Source: a bacterium
GTDB lineage: Bacteria > Myxococcota_A > Bradymonadia > UBA7976 > UBA1532
Assembly: GCA_030427205.1 (NCBI GenBank)
Contig: JAUHXC010000001.1
Location: 248,001 to 312,000 of the forward strand
Length of the DNA: 64,000 nucleotides
Direction of reading: 5' to 3'
Shown here: piece after piece, positions 27,364-36,657 of the stretch
How the letters are laid out: each line of letters starts with the position of its first letter
Numbering within the stretch: position 1 is the stretch's first letter
Translations under genes and position numbers: made by a program
Notes under the pieces: model-generated
Database searches by the model: none
The model's input: only the letters and a program-made list of their open reading frames with translations
What the model was told of the DNA's origin: nothing

Positions 27364-29081
27364 GCGCGCGCTCGGCCCGCATCCTGGTCGTCGACGATGA
27401 CGACGACATCCGGCACATGCTCGAGCTGGCGCTCGCGCCGCTGGGCCACCGGATCGAGACCGCCGCGGACGGCCGGGCGGCGCTGGCCGCCTGCCGCGAC
27501 GGGCGCCCGCCCGACCTGCTGCTGCTCGACCTGATGATGCCGCACATCGACGGCTTCGAGGTGCTGCGCACCCTGCGGTCCGAACCGCAGACCCGCGGCA
27601 TACAGGTCGTCGTGCTGACCGCGCGCACCGGCCGCACGCCGCTGCAGCAGGCCTTCGAGGCGGGGGCCGACGACTTCATGTGCAAGCCCTTCGACCTGGG
27701 CGAGGTGGTGGCCCGGGTCAAGGCGCAGCTGCGCATCGCCGGCGATCGGGCGGTGCTCGAGCGGCGGCGGCGGGACGGCGAGATCCTGCTCGACATCAGC
27801 CATCGGCTGACCCGCCACCTGGACGTGCAGGGCATCCTGCACGACATCACCGCCATCGTCGCCGGCGAACTGGGCGTCGACCGCTGCTCGGTGGTGCTCA
27901 TCGGCGACGGCGGCTCGACCGGGCGGGTGGTCGCCGCGTCCGACGACGTGGGGCTGCTCGACCGCTCCATCGACCTGGCGGGTTATCCCGAGATCCAGCA
28001 GGTGCACGCGACCCGGGCGCCGGTGGTGGCCGACGACATCGCCGCCGACCCGCTCTTCGCGCCCGTCGCCGACCACCTCGCCCGGCTCGCGGTGCGCTCG
28101 GCGGCGCTGTTCCCACTGCTGGAGGGCGACGACTGCATCGGGGTGCTCTTCCTGCGCTCGGCGGGGCGCGGCTTCGGCCCGCGGGAGGTGCAGTTCGGGG
28201 CCATCGTGGCCAACGCCACCGCGGTGGCGATCACCAACGCCCGGCTGTACAGCGAGCTCGAGGCGGAGAGCGACCGCATCAGCCACGCCCGGGCGCTCGT
28301 CGAGCGGCGGCTGGCGGCGGTGAAGCGCTACGAGGACTTCTTCGAGAACTCCGCCGACGCGATGCTGGTGACCGATCCCCGCGGGCGGCTCTTGTTCATG
28401 AACCGGCAGGCGGAGCGGCTCGTCGAGCGCGATCGACAGGCGGCCATCGGCCAGCCGTTCGTGGCGCTGCTCGACCCCGACGACCGGCCGGCGGCGCGCA
28501 CGCTGCTCGACAAGGCCCGCGGCGGCGACTTCTCGCAGCGCATCGACCTGCGCCCGGCCGAGGCGGCGCGGGTGATGAGCGTGGCCGCCGCCCGGGTGCC
28601 CGGCGAGGACGCCATCGGCCTCACCGCCCGCGACGTCACCGAGGAGCGCCGGCTCGCCCGGGCCCTCGAGGAGACCCGCCAGAAGCTGGTCGAGCAGGAG
28701 AAGCTGTCGGTCATCGCCGAGGTGGCCGGCGCGGCGGCCCACGAGCTCAACCAGCCGCTGACCAGCGTGATGGGCTACGCCGAGCTGCTCGAGCGGCGGG
28801 TGGGCGACGATCCGCTGTCGACCAAGGCGGCGCGCACGATTCAGCGCGAGGCGGACCGCATGGCGCGCATCGTGCGCCGCATCGGCCGGCTGACCCGCTA
28901 CGAGACCCGGCCCTACGTGGGCAACGCGCGCATCCTCGACCTGGAGGCCTCGGCCCTCGCGACCGGCGAGTGGCCGGCGGTGCCCGCGCATCTGCGCGGC
29001 GCGGGCGACGGCTCGGCGGGCGGCGAAGGCGAAGGCGGCGATGGCGAGGGCGGCGCGGGCGGCGAGGGCCCGGCGGGCTGA
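27360..29081 (+). CDS. receiver-GAF-PAS-HisKA protein lacking an ATPase domain
   Basis: 573 residues. The ATG at 27360 overlaps the larC stop. Receiver (about 6-122) with DDD acidic pocket, acceptor Asp57 in LLLLDLMMP, VVLTART and MCKPFD; GAF (about 145-290; LGVDRCSVVLIG); PAS (about 325-430; FFENSADAMLVTDPRG); HisKA-like helices with His461 in AGAAAHELNQPLTSVMGY. After the second HisKA helix (VRRIGRLTRYETRPYVG) the protein has only about 50 residues of Gly/Glu-rich sequence: there is no N, G1, F or G2 box. It may be a phosphotransfer or scaffold protein, or a kinase that lost its ATPase. The stop overlaps the rarA ATG. Confidence 0.88.
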   Translation: MSARSARILVVDDDDDIRHMLELALAPLGHRIETAADGRAALAACRDGRPPDLLLLDLMMPHIDGFEVLRTLRSEPQTRGIQVVVLTARTGRTPLQQAFEAGADDFMCKPFDLGEVVARVKAQLRIAGDRAVLERRRRDGEILLDISHRLTRHLDVQGILHDITAIVAGELGVDRCSVVLIGDGGSTGRVVAASDDVGLLDRSIDLAGYPEIQQVHATRAPVVADDIAADPLFAPVADHLARLAVRSAALFPLLEGDDCIGVLFLRSAGRGFGPREVQFGAIVANATAVAITNARLYSELEAESDRISHARALVERRLAAVKRYEDFFENSADAMLVTDPRGRLLFMNRQAERLVERDRQAAIGQPFVALLDPDDRPAARTLLDKARGGDFSQRIDLRPAEAARVMSVAAARVPGEDAIGLTARDVTEERRLARALEETRQKLVEQEKLSVIAEVAGAAAHELNQPLTSVMGYAELLERRVGDDPLSTKAARTIQREADRMARIVRRIGRLTRYETRPYVGNARILDLEASALATGEWPAVPAHLRGAGDGSAGGEGEGGDGEGGAGGEGPAG

Positions 29082-30424
29082 TGGATCTCTTCGACCACGC
29101 CGCCGACCGCGACGCGCCCAAGCCCTTCGCCGAGCGGGTGCGCCCGGCCGATCTGGACGGGCTCATCGGCCAGGCCTCGACCGCCGAGGGCACCCGCCTG
29201 CGGGCGGCCATCGAGCGCGACCGGGTGCCGAGCCTGATCTTGTGGGGGCCGCCGGGGGTCGGCAAGACGACGCTGGCCCGCATCGTCGCCCACAAGACCC
29301 GGGCGTTCTTCGAGCCGTTCTCGGCGGTGCTGGGCGGGGTGCGCGAGATCCGCCAGATCGTCGCCGCGGCGAAGGATCGCCGGCGCATGCACCGGCGGCC
29401 GACGATCCTGTTCATCGACGAGATCCACCGCTTCAACAAGGCCCAGCAGGACGCGCTGCTGCCGCATATCGAAGACGGCACGCTGACCTTGATCGGGGCG
29501 ACGACGGAGAACCCCAGCTTCGAGCTCAACGCGGCGCTCTTGAGCCGGGCGCAGCTCGTCGTCCTGCGCCCGCTGGCCCCGCTGGCGCTGCGGTCGATCC
29601 TCGAGGCGGCCTTCGACCACCCGGCCCGGGTCGCGGGCTGGCCGGCGGCGACGATCAGCGACGGCGCCCTCGACGCGCTGAGCCATACCGCCGCCGGCGA
29701 CGCCCGCCGGGCGCTCAACGCGCTCGAGTCGGCCCTCGACCGCGACCCGCAGGTGACCCGTGACGTGGTCGCCGAGGTGCTCGACAAGAAGGTGCTGCGC
29801 CACGACAAGAGCGGGGACGCGCACTATCAGACGGTCTCGGCGTTCATCAAGGCGATGCGCGGCAGCGACCCCGACGGGGCGGCCTACTGGCTGCAGCGCA
29901 TGGTCGACGCGGGTGAGGATCCGCTGTTTCTCTTCCGGCGCATGGTGATCTTCGCCAGCGAAGACATCGGCCACGCCGACCCGCGGGCGCTGACGGTGGC
30001 CCTCGACGCGATGAACGCCTTCCGCTTCGTGGGGCTGCCCGAGGGCATGTTCGCGCTGATGCAGGCGGCGACGTATCTGGCCTGCGCGCCCAAGAGCAAT
30101 ACGGTGCTGACGACGCTGGCGGCGGCGCGCAAGGCGGTGGCGGCCCACGGCGACCTGCCGGTGCCGGCCCACCTGCGGCCCGGCTCGACGGCGCTGATGA
30201 AGCAGCTGGGGCACGGGCGCGGCTATCGCTATCCCCACGACTTCGAGGGGCATTACGTCGTGCAGAACCACCTGCCCGACGCCATCGCCGGGCTGCGGCT
30301 CTTCGCCCCGCGCGAGACCGGCGAAGAGACCGCGATGGCCCACCGCGTGGCCGCCTGGCGGGCCATCGGCCACGCCCGCGGGGCGGATGGACCCGGCGCG
30401 CACGACCCCATGGACAAACCGTAG
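29081..30424 (+). CDS. rarA: replication-associated recombination protein RarA (MgsA)
   Basis: 447 residues. An AAA+ ATPase acting at stalled replication forks, interacting with SSB. Motifs: FAERVRPADLDGLIGQ at the start, Walker A GPPGVGKTT (about 57-65), Walker B ILFIDEIHRFNK, sensor 1 GATTENPSFELN, arginine finger region LLSRAQL, and the RarA-specific C-terminal domain (KSGDAHYQTVSAFIKAMRGS, FASEDIGHADP, YRYPHDFEGHYVVQNHLP). All parts are present and the length is standard. It is translationally coupled to the upstream signalling gene (TGATG), a neighbour without obvious functional relation. Confidence 0.97.
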   Translation: MDLFDHAADRDAPKPFAERVRPADLDGLIGQASTAEGTRLRAAIERDRVPSLILWGPPGVGKTTLARIVAHKTRAFFEPFSAVLGGVREIRQIVAAAKDRRRMHRRPTILFIDEIHRFNKAQQDALLPHIEDGTLTLIGATTENPSFELNAALLSRAQLVVLRPLAPLALRSILEAAFDHPARVAGWPAATISDGALDALSHTAAGDARRALNALESALDRDPQVTRDVVAEVLDKKVLRHDKSGDAHYQTVSAFIKAMRGSDPDGAAYWLQRMVDAGEDPLFLFRRMVIFASEDIGHADPRALTVALDAMNAFRFVGLPEGMFALMQAATYLACAPKSNTVLTTLAAARKAVAAHGDLPVPAHLRPGSTALMKQLGHGRGYRYPHDFEGHYVVQNHLPDAIAGLRLFAPRETGEETAMAHRVAAWRAIGHARGADGPGAHDPMDKP

Positions 30425-30495
30425 CCGGATCGGCACACAGCGGTGATATGGGCGGCCGAGACTCGGCGCCCACTCCATCGACGAGGTGTACCCCG

Positions 30496-32502
30496 ATGCG
30501 ACGCCCTTTGCTGATCTGCCTGACGCCCGCCCTGCTGCTCGCCGCCTGTGACGACGACGAGCCGGGCGCCGCCGACATGCTGGTCGAGCCCGCCGCCGAC
30601 ATGCGGCCGGCCCCCGATGCCGTGGCCGAGCCCGAGCCCGACATGACGGCCGGGCCCGACATGATGGCCGAGCAGGGCGGCCCGCTGTCGTTGACCATCC
30701 TGCACGTCAACGACCACCACTCCCACGTCGCCGCCGATACCTTCGACTTCGACGTCAGCGGCCTCGGGCTGACGGCCACCGCCAACGCCGCCGGCGAGCC
30801 GCTGGCCGAGGTCGAGGTGACCTACGGCGGCTACCCGCTGCTGGTCAGCCTCTTCGCCGAGCGGGCCGCGGCCCATCAGAACGTGCTCAAGCTGCACGCG
30901 GGCGATGCGATCACCGGCACGCTCTTCTACACGCTGTTCGGCGGGCAGGCCGACGCCGACATGATGAACCGCGTCTGCTTCGACGCCTTCGCGCTCGGCA
31001 ACCACGAGTTCGACGACGGCGACGACGGGCTGGCCGGCTTCCTCGACTTCCTCGCCGAGGGCGACTGCGAGACCCCGGTGCTGGCGGCCAACGTCGAGCC
31101 GGGCCCCGACTCGCCGCTGCGCGACGGCTACCTGCAGCCCTACGTGATCGAAGAGGTCGCCGGGCAGCAGGTCGGGATCATCGGCATCGACATCGCCAGC
31201 AAGACGATGGTCTCGTCCTCGCCCTCGCCGGGCACGGTGCTCACCGACGAGACCGAGGCCGCTCAGCGCTACATCGACGAGCTGACCGCCATGGGCGTCG
31301 ACAAGATCGTGCTCTTGACCCACTACACCTACGCCAACGACCTCACGCTCGCCGCGGCGCTGACCGGGGTCGACGTGATCGTCGGCGGTGACTCGCACAC
31401 CCTGCTCGGCGGCGAGAACCTGGGCGCCATCGGCAACCCGGTGGGCCCCTACCCGACCGAGGTGAGCAACGCCGACGGCGAGCCGGTGTGCGTGGTGCAG
31501 GCCTGGCAGTACGCCCACCTGATGGGCGAGTTGCAGGTGCAGTTCGACGGCGATGGCGTGGTGACCGACTGCAGCGGCACGCCGCGGGTGCCCTTCGAGG
31601 GGGCCAGCATCGCCTACGAGTACACCGACGGCGAAGCGAGCGAAGACCGGCTGCTCGCGGGCGCCGACGCCGAGGCGGTGATCGCGGCGCTGACCGGCAT
31701 GCCCGAGTTCGTCGCCATCGAGGCCGACGCCGAGGCCAGCGCCGCGCTGGCCGGCTATGAAGAGCGGGTCGCCGAGCTGTCGCTGGAGGTCATCGGCAAC
31801 ATCGCCGAGGATCTCTGCCTCGAGCGCTGGCCCGGCGAGCAGCGCTCGGCCATCTGCCCGCCCGAGGCGACCTACGCCAACGGCAGCGACATCGGCAACC
31901 ATGTGGCCAAGGCGTTCCTCACCGTCGCGCCCACCGCCGACATCGCCATCCAGAACGCCGGCGGCACCCGGGTCGACGTCGCCGCGGGCGAGCACACCAT
32001 CGGCGACGCCTACAGCCTGCTGCCGTTCTCCAATACCCTGTGGACCCTCGACATGACCGGCGAAGAGCTGCGCGCGGTGCTCGAAGAGGCGCTGTCGAAC
32101 ACCCTCGACAACGGCGGCTCGACCGGCTCGTACCCCTACGCCTCGGGGCTGCGGTTCGAGGTGGACGCGTCGGCGGCCTTCGGCGACCGGCTGAGCAACG
32201 TCGAGGTCAACCCGCGGCTGGCCGGCGAGTGGGTCGCCCTCGATCCGGCGGGCATGTACACCGTCGTGACCAACAGCTTCATCGCCGCCGGCCGCGACGG
32301 CTACGAGACCTTCGCCCCGATCACCGAGCGCGGGCAGTACGTCGACCTCTTCACCGAATACGCCCAGGCTTGGGTCGATTACGTGGCCAGCTTCGGCGGC
32401 GCGCCCATCGGCAAGCTGCCCATCGAGGAGTACAGCACCCAGCGCTACATCGGCCGCGACGGCTGCGACCACTCGATGAGCGCCGACTGCGAAGGCTGGT
32501 AG
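30496..32502 (+). CDS. UshA-family 5'-nucleotidase / cyclic phosphodiesterase lipoprotein
   Basis: 668 residues from the ATG at 30496. Lipoprotein signal LLLAAC then an Asp/Glu/Pro/Met-rich linker of about 45 residues (repeated PDM/DMxxxP). Catalytic domain: metallophosphoesterase motifs HVNDHHSH (about 72), HAGDAITG, ALGNHEFDDG (about 168) and GGDSHT. C-terminal 5'-nucleotidase substrate domain: QNAGGTR, LLPFSNTLW and SFIAAGRDGYETF, including the stacking Phe/Tyr region. The family hydrolyses extracellular nucleotides, 2',3'-cyclic nucleotides or UDP-sugars for nucleoside and phosphate salvage, suited to an organism feeding on lysed cells. Exact substrate cannot be read from sequence. Confidence 0.93.
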   Translation: MRRPLLICLTPALLLAACDDDEPGAADMLVEPAADMRPAPDAVAEPEPDMTAGPDMMAEQGGPLSLTILHVNDHHSHVAADTFDFDVSGLGLTATANAAGEPLAEVEVTYGGYPLLVSLFAERAAAHQNVLKLHAGDAITGTLFYTLFGGQADADMMNRVCFDAFALGNHEFDDGDDGLAGFLDFLAEGDCETPVLAANVEPGPDSPLRDGYLQPYVIEEVAGQQVGIIGIDIASKTMVSSSPSPGTVLTDETEAAQRYIDELTAMGVDKIVLLTHYTYANDLTLAAALTGVDVIVGGDSHTLLGGENLGAIGNPVGPYPTEVSNADGEPVCVVQAWQYAHLMGELQVQFDGDGVVTDCSGTPRVPFEGASIAYEYTDGEASEDRLLAGADAEAVIAALTGMPEFVAIEADAEASAALAGYEERVAELSLEVIGNIAEDLCLERWPGEQRSAICPPEATYANGSDIGNHVAKAFLTVAPTADIAIQNAGGTRVDVAAGEHTIGDAYSLLPFSNTLWTLDMTGEELRAVLEEALSNTLDNGGSTGSYPYASGLRFEVDASAAFGDRLSNVEVNPRLAGEWVALDPAGMYTVVTNSFIAAGRDGYETFAPITERGQYVDLFTEYAQAWVDYVASFGGAPIGKLPIEEYSTQRYIGRDGCDHSMSADCEGW

Positions 32503-32548
32503 CGCGCCCACGCTGGACGGCCCCCGGCCCATGGCGCAGTATCGGTGC

Positions 32549-33442
32549 ATGGATCTCGAAAGCCTGCAACGCTTCCGCGAGATCGTGCGCCAGGGCAGCC
32601 TGACCGCCGCGGCCCAGACGATCGGCTGCACCCAGCCGACCCTCTCGGCCATGGTGCGCCGGCTGGAGGGCCACTACGGCTCGACGCTCTTGTTGCGCAC
32701 CTCCCGCGGGGTACAGCCGACCGCCACCGGCGCGGCGCTGACCGCGCACGTCGACGCGCTGCTGGCCCACGTCGACCGCATCGAGCAGCACCTCGTCGGC
32801 CTGGAGCACGGCGACGTCGGCCGTTTCGTGGTGGGCTGCAACGACTCGCTGGGGGCGTACTTTCTGCCGTCTTTCCTGCCGCCGTTCGCTGCGGCGTTCC
32901 CCGGCATCGAGATCGAGCTGTGGACCGCGCCCTCGGCGGATGTGCGCCAGGCGGTCGTCGACCGCACGGTGCACTTCGGGCTGGCGGTCAACCCGGTGCC
33001 CCACCCCGACCTGGTCATGGTGCCGCTGTTCCGCGACGCGGTCGACCTGGTCGTGCCCCGCGCGGCGGCCGACGAGGCGGAGGCCCGCGCGCGCATCGAG
33101 CAGGGCCCGCTGCTGATGGTCGACCGCATGCCGCAGGCCCATACCTACCGGGCGTGGTTCGAAGAGACCGGCCTGACGGTGCGGCGCTGGATGACCTGCG
33201 GCGAGCTGGAGCTGGTCAAGGCGATCGTCGCGGGAGGCTACGGCATCGGCATCCTGCCGCGGCGGGTGGCGGCCTATGGCGGCTCGCCGCTCGTGCGGCT
33301 GTGGCCCGGGCTGCCCTCGATGCCCGATCGCATCGAGCTGCTCTACCGCGCCGACCTGCACCGCACCCGCGCCGCGATGCACCTCAAGGACGCGCTCGCC
33401 GCGCACGGCAAGGCGATGGACGCCGACTACGACGCCGGCTGA
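32549..33442 (+). CDS. LysR-family transcriptional regulator
   Basis: 297 residues from the ATG at 32549; an ATG at 32531 would add six residues, but MDLESLQRFREIV is the typical LysR start. Winged helix-turn-helix at about 1-60 (GSLTAAAQTIGCTQPTLSAM, VRRLEGHYGSTLLLRTSRGV), then a periplasmic-binding-protein-like effector domain (FVVGCNDSLGAYFLPSFLPP, VKAIVAGGYGIGILPRR). No divergent target gene is adjacent, contrary to many LysR regulators: upstream on the same strand is the nucleotidase gene, 46 bases away. The ligand is unknown. Confidence 0.93.
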   Translation: MDLESLQRFREIVRQGSLTAAAQTIGCTQPTLSAMVRRLEGHYGSTLLLRTSRGVQPTATGAALTAHVDALLAHVDRIEQHLVGLEHGDVGRFVVGCNDSLGAYFLPSFLPPFAAAFPGIEIELWTAPSADVRQAVVDRTVHFGLAVNPVPHPDLVMVPLFRDAVDLVVPRAAADEAEARARIEQGPLLMVDRMPQAHTYRAWFEETGLTVRRWMTCGELELVKAIVAGGYGIGILPRRVAAYGGSPLVRLWPGLPSMPDRIELLYRADLHRTRAAMHLKDALAAHGKAMDADYDAG

Positions 33443-33460
33443 GGCCCGAGCCGAACGCCG

Positions 33461-35749
33461 TCACGGGCAGCTGAGCGTGATGCAGCAGCCGAAAGCGCAG
33501 ATCTCGGTGCCATCGGCGAAGGGCGCGCTGAGCGCCGCCTGCTCGTTCTCTTCGCTGAACTCGTTGTCGAAGACCTCGACGATCACCGCGCTGACCCAGC
33601 CGCTGCACTGCTCGGAGTCCTCGAAGCAGCCGCCGCCCTCTTCGGCCCGGGCGCTGAGGCTCGACCCGGGGGTATCGCAGCTGCACTCGCCGCCGCCGCC
33701 TTCTTCCTCGCAGCGGATCGCCGTCTGCCCCTGCTTCGGCTCGCCGCAGATCTCGGTCTCGCCGGTGAAGACCACCTGGCCCAAGCAGGCCTCGGTGCAG
33801 GTGAAGCGGCCGCCGGCGACGCTGCCGCACGACGTCGCGAGCACGTCGTCGGCCAGCGGCACGTCGGGGTCATCGAGCAGCCCGCAGATCTTCTCGGCGA
33901 GGCTCTGCAGGCCCTCTTCGATGCCCAGCGCGTCGATCACCGCGCCCGAGATCTCACCGACGACGTCGAAGACCAGCCCGACCAGGAAGCCGGCGCTCTC
34001 CCGGTCGAAGTCCCGCCGGCGGAAGGCCTGCCCCACAAAAGGCACCGCCCGCGCGAGCCGCAGGGTCAGGGTATCGCGGATGGTCTCGATCAGCCCGCCG
34101 ATGGCCGCGTCGGCCGCCTTTCCACACAGCTTGGTGAAGCTGACGATGGTCAGCGTGGCCCGCACGTCCGTCGACTGCCCGACCACCAACACCGCCGCGC
34201 CGGCCTCGACCTCCAGGTCGCCGAACTCGGGGAGGAAGTCGGCCACCACGCCGATCACGTCGGTGATCGCGCCGATGGCCGCCGAGATGCCCGACAAGAA
34301 CCGGATGACCTGCCCCACCCCGGGCAGGATGTTGACCGGGAAGAAGTCGAACGTATCGATGAACCCGGCTGCGATCTCGTTGATCTCCCCGATCTGCGAC
34401 GCGACGTCGGCGATGCCCTGCGCCGCGCACAGGGTATCGATGAGCACCTCACCCTGCGCCGCGTTCAGCGCCTGCCGCCGTACGCCGACGAGACCCGAGC
34501 GCAGCGCCGCTCGCGCCACGCCCAGCCGATCGAGCTCGCCGCGCAGGGCCTCGATCTCCGCCAGCGCCTCGTCGAGCCCGTTGGCCAGGGCCACCTGTTC
34601 GAAGACCGCCCGCGCCTCGGGCTCCATGCGGGCGAAGCCCTCTTCGAACGCCGCCCGATGATTCGCCAGGCTGTCCTGGGCCACCCGCAGCATGCCGGCG
34701 ATGATGGCCCGCTCGTCGGCGGTGGCCTCCATCGCCACCAGGCTGCGGTCGACCACCTCGGGCAGCGCCGCGGTCAGGTCGTCGACCGCCGTCAGCGCGT
34801 CGAGCACCCGCGCGCCCGGCTCGGCCGAGGCAGCGGGCGTGGGCAGGATCTCGAAGTCGAAGCGTTCCTGCTCGACGCCCTCGACCTCGAGGACCACCGC
34901 GGTCCGGCCGGGCCCGCCCGCGTCGGGCGGAACGGTCAGGACCGCGTAGCCCGGCTCGGCGCGCACGGGCACCTGCGGCGCGCCGCCGCCCACCCGTACG
35001 GTGATCGCCGCGCCCGCATCGAGCAGTGTCGGCGAGATGATCTGAAGGCGACGGCCCATGGCGCCAGCCGCCGGCAGCACCACCCGCGGCGCCTGCCCGT
35101 CGGCGATCGCCGCGTCGAGCAGGTCGCCGTCGGCCGCGTCGAGCCGCCCGCTGCGGTCGATGTCGGCCCGGGCGAAGGCAGCGGCCGAGAGCGGTACGCC
35201 GGCGAACTGCCCGTCGAACGCCGCGCGGTCGCCGGCGCCCAGCGCCCCGTCGCCGTCGACATCACCGAGGCGTCGATCGGGATCGGCGGCGAAGACGAAG
35301 ACCGTGGCCCCCGCCTCCACCAAGGCCCCGTCTCCGTCGGTGACCGTCACCCGAACATCGTGGGCGCCCGGCGCAGCGAACGTGACCCGGACGTCGGGCC
35401 GATCGAGCGCGTCGGCCTCGCCGTCGCCCACCTCCCAGGCGAAGCGCACGTCGGCGGCCTCGTTGCGGGTGATGCGCGCGCTCAGGGCCACCGTCCCGCC
35501 AGGCGCCGCCGAGCTGCTCGACGCGTCGATCACCACCGCGAAAGGGTCGAGGATCAGCGGCGGCGCGGCGAGGCCCTCGACGTCGGGCTCGGGCAGCGGC
35601 TCGGCGTCGGGCAGCGGCTCGGCGTCGGGCAACGGCTCGGCGTCGGGCACCGCGCCGGCGTCTTCGATGACACCGTCGCCGTCGTCACAGCCGCCGAGGG
35701 CCAGGGTCAGCAGACATACCGCGGCCACACATCGCGTCGGGATGTTCAT
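33461..35749 (-). CDS. lipoprotein with PKD-like domain and dockerin-like repeats
   Basis: 762 residues from the ATG at 35749 (GAGGAG just upstream). Lipobox LALGGC, then an acidic spacer of tandem PDAEPL units encoded by 18-base DNA repeats. About 85-160 is a PKD/Ig-like domain (SSAAPGGTVALSARITRNEA, GAHDVRVTVTDGDG). About 165-225 has two calcium-loop segments like dockerin type I (LGDVDGDGALGAGD, ADIDRSGRLDAADG). The middle is mostly helical with two hydrophobic stretches (about 450-520), and the last 120 residues are Cys rich. I know no family for the C-terminal two thirds. Likely cell-surface; convergent with the LysR gene. Confidence 0.8.
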   Translation of the reverse strand: MNIPTRCVAAVCLLTLALGGCDDGDGVIEDAGAVPDAEPLPDAEPLPDAEPLPEPDVEGLAAPPLILDPFAVVIDASSSSAAPGGTVALSARITRNEAADVRFAWEVGDGEADALDRPDVRVTFAAPGAHDVRVTVTDGDGALVEAGATVFVFAADPDRRLGDVDGDGALGAGDRAAFDGQFAGVPLSAAAFARADIDRSGRLDAADGDLLDAAIADGQAPRVVLPAAGAMGRRLQIISPTLLDAGAAITVRVGGGAPQVPVRAEPGYAVLTVPPDAGGPGRTAVVLEVEGVEQERFDFEILPTPAASAEPGARVLDALTAVDDLTAALPEVVDRSLVAMEATADERAIIAGMLRVAQDSLANHRAAFEEGFARMEPEARAVFEQVALANGLDEALAEIEALRGELDRLGVARAALRSGLVGVRRQALNAAQGEVLIDTLCAAQGIADVASQIGEINEIAAGFIDTFDFFPVNILPGVGQVIRFLSGISAAIGAITDVIGVVADFLPEFGDLEVEAGAAVLVVGQSTDVRATLTIVSFTKLCGKAADAAIGGLIETIRDTLTLRLARAVPFVGQAFRRRDFDRESAGFLVGLVFDVVGEISGAVIDALGIEEGLQSLAEKICGLLDDPDVPLADDVLATSCGSVAGGRFTCTEACLGQVVFTGETEICGEPKQGQTAIRCEEEGGGGECSCDTPGSSLSARAEEGGGCFEDSEQCSGWVSAVIVEVFDNEFSEENEQAALSAPFADGTEICAFGCCITLSCP

Positions 35750-35863
35750 GGGCTCCTCCTCTGAAGGGTTCGAGGAAGAGCCTAGCGACTCTCGACATCG
35801 GCCGAACCGGCTAACAGGCAATGCCTGCCATCGACAAGATCTATGCGTGAAGCGCCGTAGAGG

Positions 35864-36529
35864 CTACCGCGGGGTCTGCGACGCGCGGATGCGCTGGACC
35901 ACCTGCCGGATGTCGGCGGCGCTCACCCCCTCGGGGTCGCGATAGGCGGGGTCGATCTCCACCGCCGCCTCGAGGGCCTGGATGGCCGCGTCTTCGCTCA
36001 CCCGGCTGCGGGGCAGCGACAGGTAGGCCCGGCCGATGAGATAGCGCAGCGCGGGGTCGCCCGGCGATCGTTGCACCGCCGGCTGCAGGACCCGCAGCGC
36101 CGCCTCGGGCCGGCCGAGGCTGACGAGCACCCGCCCGTGGCCGCGCAGGATGTCGACCCGTTCGGGCCAGCGCTCACCGGCGGCGTGCAGCAAGCGCTCG
36201 GCGAGGAAGGTGCGGTCGCCGCGCAGCAGCAGCTGCGCCAGGGTCAAGGCGACGGCGGGCTCCATGAGCGAGACGTCGAGCCGGTCGGGGTTGGCCTCGA
36301 TGAAGCGCCCGAAGAGATCGGGGTCGCTGGCGAGGGCCGCCGGGTCGAGCGCGGCGTCGGCCGCGGGCAGGGGCGGCGGGGCCACCCGCGGCACCCGGGC
36401 CACGGCCGGCGGCATGATGGTCTCCGGGCCGAGGGCCTCGTCGAGCGGCGGCGCGGCGGTGGCGGCGGTGGCCAGAAACAGGCAGGCGCCGGCGGCGCAG
36501 TGTCCGATGAACCGGGTCGATGAGCGCAT
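35864..36529 (-). CDS. secreted TPR protein
   Basis: 221 residues from the ATG at 36529, chosen because it begins a signal peptide (MRSSTRFIGHCAAGACLFLA, cleavage near TAATAAPP). The mature part is Ala/Pro rich, then two or three TPR motifs (ALTLAQLLLRGDRTFLAERL, VLVSLGRPEAALRVLQPAV, DAAIQALEAAVEIDPAY). TPRs mediate protein contacts; no enzyme motif is present. It is divergent from the CcmH-like/DsbA gene. Periplasmic location inferred. Confidence 0.75.
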   Translation of the reverse strand: MRSSTRFIGHCAAGACLFLATAATAAPPLDEALGPETIMPPAVARVPRVAPPPLPAADAALDPAALASDPDLFGRFIEANPDRLDVSLMEPAVALTLAQLLLRGDRTFLAERLLHAAGERWPERVDILRGHGRVLVSLGRPEAALRVLQPAVQRSPGDPALRYLIGRAYLSLPRSRVSEDAAIQALEAAVEIDPAYRDPEGVSAADIRQVVQRIRASQTPR

Positions 36530-36558
36530 GGCGGGCAGTCTTCCACCGGCTCGCGCAG

Positions 36559-36588
36559 TTGACAAGCCCGACACCCGCTGAATACCGT
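36559..36588 (+). promoter_or_regulatory. candidate promoter for the DsbA-fusion gene
   Basis: TTGACA (36559-36564, consensus), 18 bases, TACCGT (36583-36588). Transcription near 36595 leaves about 63 bases of leader before the ATG at 36658, which has CAGGAG upstream. Confidence 0.4.
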
Positions 36589-36657
36589 GCCCCGACGCTC
36601 GACCGAGGGCTCCGATACCACGCACCTCACCCTCCGAGCCGACCCAGGAGACGATCG

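Noticed and set aside
27361..29081. Frameshift hiding an HATPase domain in the HisKA protein
   Set aside because: No N, G1 or G2 box is visible in the other plus-strand frames before the rarA start, and the stop overlaps the rarA ATG as in a native operon.
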